Position numbers and translations under genes: made by a program. 5,223 nucleotides of DNA. Origin: Chloroflexota bacterium. GTDB taxonomy: Bacteria > Chloroflexota > Dehalococcoidia > Lucifugimonadales > JADFKI01. Location: assembly GCA_022565015.1 (NCBI GenBank), contig JADFKI010000257.1, positions 1 to 5,223 on the forward strand. The letters are read 5' to 3'. Positions 1 through 4,496 of the stretch are shown here, in pieces (the first letter of the stretch is position 1; the number at the start of each line of letters is the position of its first letter). The notes beneath the pieces are model-generated. The model was given only the letters and a program-made list of their open reading frames with translations, made no database searches and was not told the origin of the DNA.

Positions 1-1
1 C

Positions 2-127
2 GATGTTCCCCTGAAAGAGTCCCTACAGGACCTCGAATGGCGCGGCGCCGTGGAATTAGACTACAAAACGCTGTGCGCCGAGCTCGGGTTCAACCGGCTG
101 GCCGACTCACCTCGGAGATGGCGTTAA
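2..127 (+). CDS. C-terminal end of a 5'-3' exonuclease-like protein (5' partial)
   Basis: An open frame enters from the left edge and ends at TAA 125-127, giving 41 residues. It begins DVPLKESLQDLEWRG and ends ELGFNRLADSPRRWR. The pattern 'DVPL...L.dL.w.G......l..l..ELGF..L' matches the end of the 5'-3' exonuclease domain found in DNA polymerase I and in stand-alone exonucleases of this fold, where a conserved 'TD(L/V)PL' strand is followed by a helix ending in 'EF/GF'. The protein stops about ten residues after that helix, so it would be a stand-alone exonuclease rather than a full polymerase. Such enzymes remove RNA primers or cut flap DNA in the cytoplasm. The catalytic acidic residues lie upstream of the window and cannot be seen. 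The family call is recognition from a short tail, so it is moderate; that the frame is coding is more certain. Confidence 0.55.
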   Translation, partial: DVPLKESLQDLEWRGAVELDYKTLCAELGFNRLADSPRRWR

Positions 128-134
128 CCGCCCC

Positions 135-155
135 TCCCGTGCCGTGCGGGATTTT
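135..155 (+). terminator. Short terminator-like hairpin after the exonuclease-like gene
   Basis: Arms TCCCG (135-139) and CGGGA (147-151) pair perfectly, with one further T-G wobble inside and a 5-nt loop, and are followed directly by TTTT (152-155). The hairpin starts eight bases after the stop codon of the upstream gene, where an intrinsic terminator is expected. The stem is short and the T-run is only four, so it may be weak. Confidence 0.4.
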
Positions 156-225
156 ACCCAGGTATCAGTCCGCCCAGTAGGTCTTTGCACCCAGACTGGT
201 TTGATGGTAGCCGCCAAGACAGCCC

Positions 226-253
226 GTGTGTCTATGGGTGACACTAGACACAC
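226..253. promoter_or_regulatory. Perfect 9-bp inverted repeat upstream of the sensor gene
   Basis: GTGTGTCTA (226-234) is the exact reverse complement of TAGACACAC (245-253), with a 10-bp spacer. It lies 57-84 bp upstream of the preferred start of the sensor gene, in the gap after the preceding gene. The dyad spacing of about 19 bp between half-site centres would suit a dimeric DNA-binding protein on one face of the helix, or it could form a hairpin in the leader RNA. No -35/-10 pair is convincing around it. A possible GTG start at 226 falls inside the repeat, which is one reason not to use that start. Confidence 0.35.
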
Positions 254-309
254 TGAACTCACATACGTCCCACGTTATTCACACGCAATTCCCTCAAGGG
301 CTTGCCGAA

Positions 310-1947
310 ATGCTACATATCAGATTCGGCCTAACATTTTTCATCACCTTCAATATCGTGCTCATCGTGTTAGTCGTTTTTGGGGCGGCCACTGTGATGG
401 ACATCCGTAGAGAGCGTGCGTCCTCTGCGGAGTCACAGGTATCCCACGGCATGCTCATCGCCGAATCTCTCGCCAAGGAGCTTTTCGCGCCTTTAGCGGC
501 CAAGGACGGAAAGCGGCTTTCCGATGTGACGGACCTGATATTCACTGGAAGCGATGCGGCCTACGTCGCCGTTTTCGATGCCGGGGACAGGGCCGTCCTG
601 AGTCCCGATAAGATGTACGCTGGGCGCTTGAAGGACCATGAGTTCCGTCTAAGTACGACGGAAAACGGAATTGCAACTTCCAGGGTAAGCGGTGACCTCA
701 CAGAATTCGCAGGGCCGATAACAGACGGCAGGACAGTCATAGGGACCTTCCAGTTCGGATTTAGCTCGGCTCAGTTGGAAAACGAGATCTCTACGATGTT
801 ACGGCAGCGACTCTGGCAGGTCGGCGTGTTGCTCGTGGCCGGCATCATCGTGTCGTACATGATGTCCCAGTACCTCGTAACGCCGATTAGGGCGATGGTG
901 AGAGCGTTGCAGAGGTTGATGGAGGGTGATTCATCCGCCATAGACAGTGTCAACTCCCGCAGAAACGATGAGTTTGGAGACCTGGCAAAGAAGCTCAGAA
1001 ACTCCTTGGACAGAATCGAAAAGGGTGTAAGTAAGGCGGTAAATGACGCAACCGCAGCTAGTTTGGACGACCTCAAGAAACAGAAGGAAGCGCTGAAAGA
1101 GGAGCAAGAAAGGCACGAAGAGACCGAGCTTGCGCTAAGGCAGGCAGTGGAAAAACTAGAGGCTGCGGAGCAGCTCATCGCTGAGCTGAAGACAGCAAAC
1201 GAACACCTGAAGGGCGAGACAAAGGAGCGTAAACGCCTGGAGGAAGAGGTTCGGCGGTTGGAGATGGGCAATTTGGTGCTTAAAATTGTGGGCGACATCG
1301 TCCACGACGTGTTCAATCAGCTGACGCCGATCATGACTTACGCTCAGATGTCCATGATGGATGTGGAGCCCGAAGGCGAAATCTACAAACGCTTGCAGGC
1401 CATGGGTGCAGCTGCTGGAAGGTCCTTTGAACTGCTTCAACGACTGGTCGTGAAGGAAACCTCGCCTCTCGGTGCCGAAATCGCAACTCCGGCTGCCACC
1501 TCCGCCCCGGTGGCTCAGCCCCTATATCCTCCGCCGCCGGGAGGAGCCACCGTGCTACTGGTGGACGACGAAAACGACGTGAGGGGTGCCACGGCGGAGG
1601 CGCTCAGGCAAGGCGGCTATAACATTCTTGAGGCTACGGAGGGGCCGGAAGCGATTCAAGTTGTAGAGCAGTATTCCGCGGGCAAGGTCGATGTGCTCGT
1701 AACCGATGTCATAATGCCGGGCATGGGCGGGAAAAACCTTGCAGAGCGGATCATGGAGCTGCGGCCGGGAATAAGGACGATATACGTGTCGGGTTATGGG
1801 GAGGAGTCCCTGGTTAGCCAGGGCTTGCTGGAACCCGGATCGCTTTTCGTCCAGAAACCCATCAATCTCGCAACCCTTACCAGCGCAATTATCGACGTTA
1901 TGCTACATGGCGCGCAATCGCTCGAGATTGCCCAAGAGCCGGTATAA
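310..1947 (+). CDS. Membrane sensor protein: sensor-HAMP-coiled coil-HisKA-like-receiver, no ATPase domain
   Basis: A 545-residue signalling protein of the inner membrane. In order: TM1 at about 7-30; an extracytoplasmic PAS/Cache-like sensor at about 31-165; TM2 at about 170-186; HAMP at about 187-240 (TPIRAM, then NDEFGDL); a charged coiled coil at about 252-320; a dimerisation helix with an H-box-like HDVFNQLTPIM (His332); an Ala/Pro-rich linker at 383-412; and a receiver domain at 413-531 with DD419-420, phospho-acceptor Asp466 (TDVIMPGMGG), Ser494 and Lys516. The receiver looks functional. The HATPase domain that should sit between the H-box and the receiver is absent: no N, G1 or G2 boxes are visible. 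I chose ATG 310 because AAGGG (296-300) lies 9 nt upstream and the protein then starts just before TM1. A GTG at 226 would add 28 residues without a ribosome site. The stop codon is shared with a mobile element. It could be a phosphorelay adaptor or a pseudokinase partner. Confidence 0.88.
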   Translation: MLHIRFGLTFFITFNIVLIVLVVFGAATVMDIRRERASSAESQVSHGMLIAESLAKELFAPLAAKDGKRLSDVTDLIFTGSDAAYVAVFDAGDRAVLSPDKMYAGRLKDHEFRLSTTENGIATSRVSGDLTEFAGPITDGRTVIGTFQFGFSSAQLENEISTMLRQRLWQVGVLLVAGIIVSYMMSQYLVTPIRAMVRALQRLMEGDSSAIDSVNSRRNDEFGDLAKKLRNSLDRIEKGVSKAVNDATAASLDDLKKQKEALKEEQERHEETELALRQAVEKLEAAEQLIAELKTANEHLKGETKERKRLEEEVRRLEMGNLVLKIVGDIVHDVFNQLTPIMTYAQMSMMDVEPEGEIYKRLQAMGAAAGRSFELLQRLVVKETSPLGAEIATPAATSAPVAQPLYPPPPGGATVLLVDDENDVRGATAEALRQGGYNILEATEGPEAIQVVEQYSAGKVDVLVTDVIMPGMGGKNLAERIMELRPGIRTIYVSGYGEESLVSQGLLEPGSLFVQKPINLATLTSAIIDVMLHGAQSLEIAQEPV

Positions 1948-2070
1948 GAGACTATCCGAAAACTGCCACGAATGGTTCGACAAGCTCACCACGAACGGGC
2001 AATCTTCCGTTCGTCCTGAGCATTGTCGAAGGACCGTAAGACGTCCAAATGAGGTTTTCGGATAGGCTCT
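1947..2070. mobile_element. MITE-like element with 17-bp terminal inverted repeats and TA flanks
   Basis: The left end AGAGACTATCCGAAAAC (1947-1963) and right end GTTTTCGGATAGGCTCT (2054-2070) are inverted copies with one mismatch in 17. The dinucleotide TA flanks both sides (1945-1946 and 2071-2072), as expected for a target duplication of IS630/Tc1-mariner elements or of some IS5 subgroups. At 124 bp it has no room for a transposase, so it would be a non-autonomous element moved by an enzyme encoded elsewhere. The left TA and the first base of the element together form the TAA stop codon of the sensor gene. Removing the element and one TA leaves TAA as well, so the insertion did not change the protein. 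The family assignment is inference; the repeats and flanks are read directly. Confidence 0.75.
1976..2030. repeat. Inner palindrome (long hairpin) inside the MITE
   Basis: The left arm 1976-1998 (TTCGACAA...CGAACGG) and right arm 2007-2030 (CCGTTCG...TTGTCGAA) pair over 21 positions, with a 2x2 mismatch and one bulged base, around an 8-nt loop. It resembles, from memory, a palindrome that recurs between genes in many environmental bacterial genomes. In RNA it would form a strong hairpin just after the sensor gene and could stabilise the 3' end or stop transcription, although no T-run follows it. Confidence 0.65.
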
Positions 2071-2092
2071 TAATCCTTTGGCGAAATTGATA

Positions 2093-2139
2093 TCTATCCC
2101 AAGCTACAAATGGGAGCGGCCCAAGGGATAGACTGGAGG
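2093..2139 (+). promoter_or_regulatory. Nested leader hairpin abutting an unusually close ribosome site
   Basis: TCTATCCC (2093-2100) pairs perfectly with GGGATAGA (2125-2132). Inside it TGGG (2111-2114) pairs with CCCA (2120-2123) around a 5-nt loop. The stem ends two bases before GGAGG (2135-2139), which is only one base from the ATG at 2141, too close for normal use. The other candidate site, AAGGGA (2123-2128), lies within the 3' arm about 12 nt from the start. Folding could therefore limit translation of the next gene. The pairing is read directly; the regulatory role is inference. Confidence 0.4.
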
Positions 2140-2140
2140 C

Positions 2141-3379
2141 ATGGCTACAGAGGATCCGAGGAGCGCGCCCGAAACTCCCGGCAATAGCGATGGACTGTTC
2201 GAGCGGCTGTCGGGCAGGCTGCCGACCATAAGCGTGGCTGTGGTCGCGTTGGTGGTCGTGGGGGTCCTCGCCTCACTATTCCTGATTCCGGGAGGACTTC
2301 CGCAGTCGCCTTCGCAGGCTGATTTTCCGGCTCCGCCGCCGCAGCTTGCATCGCCTACGCCTTTAGCAACTCCCACCCCTGAAGCACCAGTGCCGGACCT
2401 GCCTCGGGAGGCCGCGAGGTTGATAGTGGAGCCTTCGGCCTCTTTTAGATACGTCTCACCGGACGGCGGCGTCACCATTGCCATTGAGGCGGGATCGGTG
2501 GATGAGGCCGTTTCTCTGACGTTTACCGGCCTGGCCGATTTTCAAATCCCAGAGCTACCGGATGGCTTTTCGGGAACCCAGATAGCGTTTGACCTGTCGG
2601 CCTACTCGCCCGAGGGCTACTCTCTCCTGGGATACTCGTTCTTGAAGCCTATCACTCTGGAGGTCGCGCTTCCGCCTTCGCTGATTGACGCCGCGAGGAT
2701 AAGCCCCGTCTCCGTCGCCCTGCAACACTATGAGCCTGATCAGGGCTGGGTGGCGCTTCCAGCCGAGTTCGATAAGGACTCCGAGACCCTTGTGGCGAGC
2801 GTTTCGTCCCTCAGCGTCTTTGCCCTCCTCGTGCAAGGGAGTGTGGATGCCGGACAGGGCCTCATTCAAGGGCTCCAACCGACATCTACATCCACGTCGG
2901 AACCTACGCCGGTCCCCACGGCCTCGGCCACGTCGTCGCCTACGCCCAGCCCAACTCCGACGACCGTCCCGACGTCAACCCGCACGCCGGAGCCGACGCC
3001 CAGGCCTACTTCGACGCCAAGTCCTGTTCCGACTGACACCGCGACCGCGACGCCCTCGCCCGTTCCGACGCTGGCGCCAATCCCGGCACCGGTACTGCTG
3101 GAGCCCGCCGACGGGGCAAGGCTAAGGGACACCACGCCCACCTTTGCCTGGTCCTCGGTGGAGGGGACTTCATCGATGTTCTACGAGCTGCAGATTGACG
3201 ACCGAACAAATTTCGGCACTACCATCGTGCTGATAAATATCGGTACCGAGACCAGCTACCAGGTTACGTCGAAGCAGAGATTGGACGTCGATGTTTACTA
3301 TTGGAGGGTCCGCGCGATAGACGGAGGAAGGCTCGGTCCCTTCTCGGAGATTCGGACCCTGGACGTAAGGCGCCGATAG
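2141..3379 (+). CDS. Membrane-anchored extracellular protein with Thr/Pro/Ser linker and Fn3-like C-terminus
   Basis: A 412-residue protein. A short polar N-terminus is followed by one membrane segment (about 29-50), so most of the chain should lie outside. Next come a Pro-rich stretch (51-90) and a beta-rich domain (about 93-231) that starts 'YVSPDGGVTIAIEAGSV', loosely like ZU5-type domains, and ends 'VSSLSVFALLV'. A disordered linker of TP/PTP/SP units runs from about 247 to 315. The C-terminal domain (317-410) has the pattern 'P.LLEPADGA.L.DTTPTFAW', then 'YYWRVRAIDGGRLGPFSE', which is typical of fibronectin III-like domains in bacterial surface proteins. Long Thr-Pro linkers like this are common in Chloroflexota secreted proteins. 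No enzyme motif is visible, so a binding or structural surface role is likely. The ATG at 2141 is the only start that keeps the whole membrane segment. The gene starts 71 bp after the MITE. The domain calls are moderate; the architecture is clear. Confidence 0.85.
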   Translation: MATEDPRSAPETPGNSDGLFERLSGRLPTISVAVVALVVVGVLASLFLIPGGLPQSPSQADFPAPPPQLASPTPLATPTPEAPVPDLPREAARLIVEPSASFRYVSPDGGVTIAIEAGSVDEAVSLTFTGLADFQIPELPDGFSGTQIAFDLSAYSPEGYSLLGYSFLKPITLEVALPPSLIDAARISPVSVALQHYEPDQGWVALPAEFDKDSETLVASVSSLSVFALLVQGSVDAGQGLIQGLQPTSTSTSEPTPVPTASATSSPTPSPTPTTVPTSTRTPEPTPRPTSTPSPVPTDTATATPSPVPTLAPIPAPVLLEPADGARLRDTTPTFAWSSVEGTSSMFYELQIDDRTNFGTTIVLINIGTETSYQVTSKQRLDVDVYYWRVRAIDGGRLGPFSEIRTLDVRRR

Positions 3380-3553
3380 CCACGCGATTCCGTCATCGCC
3401 GACAACACAGCCAATTGATGGATGGTTGAATCTTGATGCGCGGCGCCCCGGCTCTTACCTTAAATATCCCAATCGGCACCACCACAGGTCATCCGACATC
3501 GATATTGTTGGCGTCTGACGGTCTGCACCGTGCCACCGATCAGCTGAGACTCG

Positions 3554-3569
3554 TGCGTCCCCCGACGCA
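3554..3569. repeat. Small perfect hairpin with C-tetraloop
   Basis: TGCGTC (3554-3559) pairs with GACGCA (3564-3569) around CCCC, and G3553-T3570 can add a wobble pair. No T-run follows, so it is not a standard intrinsic terminator. It may be part of a larger RNA fold in this gap. Confidence 0.4.
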
Positions 3570-3596
3570 TTGATGTCGACACCCTTGCCGGGACCT

Positions 3597-3622
3597 CCTT
3601 AATGAGAGACGATTCATTAAGG
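3597..3622. promoter_or_regulatory. Perfect 9-bp palindrome, possible operator or RNA hairpin
   Basis: CCTTAATGA (3597-3605) is the exact reverse complement of TCATTAAGG (3614-3622), with an 8-bp spacer. A wider pair, CCGGG (3588-3592) with CCCGG (3642-3646), encloses it. The arms are AT-rich in a GC-rich setting, which suits an operator for a dimeric repressor about 170 bp upstream of the Asp-Ser-Pro gene. No regulator gene is nearby to support this. Confidence 0.4.
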
Positions 3623-3672
3623 TGATTAGGCCTTTGCCTGGCCCGGAAGCGGTTAAACACGGGTCAGCCATT

Positions 3673-3767
3673 AGTGGGAAACGGCAAAAGGCTATGTGTA
3701 ATACCCCGGTAACACTTCCAGTGGGAAAATGGCGCTATAAAGCTCTACAGCTAAGAGCGAATATAGC
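3673..3767 (+). promoter_or_regulatory. Structured 5' leader of the Asp-Ser-Pro gene, with a direct repeat
   Basis: Two near-identical boxes, AGTGGGAAACGGC (3673-3685) and AGTGGGAAAATGGC (3720-3733), lie 47 bp apart. Between them GTGT-AA-TAC (3696-3704) can pair with GTA-ACAC around CCCG. After the second box, GCTATA (3734-3739) pairs with TATAGC (3762-3767), and inside that GCTCT (3742-3746) pairs with AGAGC (3754-3758) around a 7-nt loop. The fold ends ten bases before the strong GGAGG (3777-3781). TATAAA (3736-3741) could instead be a -10 box, but no good -35 is seen. The layout would suit a cis-regulatory RNA; it matches no riboswitch class I can recall. Confidence 0.4.
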
Positions 3768-3788
3768 TGAGGTGGTGGAGGAAGTGAT

Positions 3789-4454
3789 ATGAGAGTGGAA
3801 ATAGTGAGTGCTTCGAAAAATCCAGTTGTGGCTCGTCTTAAGAGACTGGCACGGACGGCCCCGGCGGTGGTCAGCCTGGTTTTCGTCATGCTCCTTCTTG
3901 GGAGTGGCCTTGCGGCTGCTCAAACCCCCGAGGATACGAACGGTCTATTGCCTCCGGGCTTTACCTTCATTCCCGAAGATGACGATGACGACGATGATGA
4001 CGATCTAGACCTTGACGATTCCCCTGACTCTCCTGAGAGCCCGGAATCGCCTGAAAGTCCTGACTCGCCCGACAGCCATGACCTCCCACCAGGGGTCGGT
4101 ATCGCAGTTGATGAAAGCCCGGATTCGCCCGACAGCCCGGATTCACCCGATAGCCCGGATTCTTCGTTCGACAGTCCGGATTCTTCGGTCGATAGCGAAG
4201 ATTCGCCCGACGTTGACAACTCAGGCCAAGGGTCAGTGAACTCAGGCCACGGTCCGCGCGATGCGACTGACGCGGACTCGGTCGACAGCCTGGATTCGGT
4301 CGACGGAGAGGAATCCCCCGACGTTGACAACTCGGGCCCTGGATCATTGAACTCGGGCCATGGTTCGCACGATGCGGATGAAGTGGACTCGGTTGACGAC
4401 CCGGATTCGGCCGATTCAACCGATTCCCCCGACTCATCCGATAGCTCTGAATAA
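3789..4454 (+). CDS. Secreted, highly acidic Asp-Ser-Pro repeat protein
   Basis: A 221-residue protein that I do not recognise as a named family. A basic N-terminus (RLKRLAR, 17-22) and a hydrophobic core (about 25-43) ending LAAA-Q form a clear signal peptide, cut near 44/45. The mature part starts with a run of nine Asp (64-72), then two blocks of (Asp/Glu)-Ser-Pro triplets (77-96 and 109-133), and then two copies of a 37-residue unit (136-172 and 173-209). By hand count the mature 177 residues hold 47 Asp, 11 Glu and 38 Ser, with no Lys, no Cys, no Tyr or Trp and a single Arg. It should be disordered and strongly negative. It recalls Ser-Asp repeats of staphylococcal adhesins and mineral-binding phosphoproteins, but that is analogy only. 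No LPXTG or other C-terminal anchor is seen, so it may be released or held by charge. The start has a strong GGAGG with a 7-nt spacing. Confidence 0.82.
   Translation: MRVEIVSASKNPVVARLKRLARTAPAVVSLVFVMLLLGSGLAAAQTPEDTNGLLPPGFTFIPEDDDDDDDDDLDLDDSPDSPESPESPESPDSPDSHDLPPGVGIAVDESPDSPDSPDSPDSPDSSFDSPDSSVDSEDSPDVDNSGQGSVNSGHGPRDATDADSVDSLDSVDGEESPDVDNSGPGSLNSGHGSHDADEVDSVDDPDSADSTDSPDSSDSSE
4017..4187 (+). repeat. Asp-Ser-Pro coding repeats with an 18-bp unit
   Basis: Triplets of Asp/Glu-Ser-Pro fill two blocks (4017-4076 and 4113-4187). In the second block the Ser codons alternate between AGC/AGT and TCN, so the DNA unit is 18 bp (AGCCCGGATTCGCCCGAC and variants at 4116, 4134, 4152 and, shifted by 3, 4173) although the peptide unit is three residues. 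This suggests growth by copying 18-bp units. The copies are not separated by unique spacers, so it is not a CRISPR array. Confidence 0.75.
4194..4415 (+). repeat. Tandem duplication of a 111-bp (37-codon) unit
   Basis: Copies at 4194-4304 and 4305-4415 encode 37-residue units that match at 25 positions with no gap. Both contain SPDVDNSG, then NSGHG, then DSVD. The Gly/Asn-containing core differs from the Asp-Ser-Pro triplets around it and may be a distinct binding unit. The DNA copies have diverged, so the duplication is not recent. Confidence 0.75.
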
Positions 4455-4496
4455 GGCTTGAACAGCGTACAGACCTAAGAGATTGGAGAGGCCCAG

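Larger units (their letters stand above)
3380..3788. other. 409-bp intergenic region with inverted repeats and no convincing gene
   Basis: No open frame here has both a ribosome site and a protein-like sequence. The best + strand candidate is a 45-codon frame at 3436-3573; a 66-codon frame on the minus strand (3460-3660) overlaps it. The region instead carries a hairpin (3554-3569), a perfect palindrome (3597-3622), a direct repeat AGTGGGAAA (3673 and 3720), and a structured leader before the next gene. That pattern fits a regulatory region or a small RNA better than a protein gene. Neither the small RNA nor a promoter can be proven by eye. Confidence 0.6.

Noticed and set aside
226..309. Extension of the sensor protein to GTG 226
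   Set aside because: No ribosome site precedes it, the start lies inside an inverted repeat, and the 28 extra residues before TM1 look non-coding.
144..410. 88-codon + strand frame overlapping the start of the sensor gene
   Set aside because: It lies in another frame of the leader and TM1 region, has no ribosome site and no protein-like pattern; the sensor frame explains the sequence.
771..1316. 181-codon minus-strand frame rich in Ser and Arg
   Set aside because: It is the shadow of the HAMP and coiled-coil coding region; its composition simply mirrors Glu/Lys/Leu codons on the other strand.
1796..2065. 89-codon + strand frame running into the MITE
   Set aside because: It is out of frame with the receiver domain and its second half is transposon palindrome.
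3436..3573. 45-codon + strand frame in the large gap
   Set aside because: The sequence is superficially protein-like, but it has no clear ribosome site, no recognised motif, and includes hairpin arms; it is not enough to call a gene.
3460..3660. 66-codon minus-strand frame in the large gap
   Set aside because: No ribosome site or family resemblance was found, and it overlaps the palindrome and hairpin; most likely chance.
3673..3767. c-di-GMP class I (GEMM) riboswitch
   Set aside because: GGGAAACGGCAAAAGGC and CCGGTAAC loosely recall GEMM segments, but order and pairing do not fit the known consensus.
4116..4193. CRISPR-like short direct repeats
   Set aside because: The repeats are contiguous, lie in a coding frame and have no spacers.
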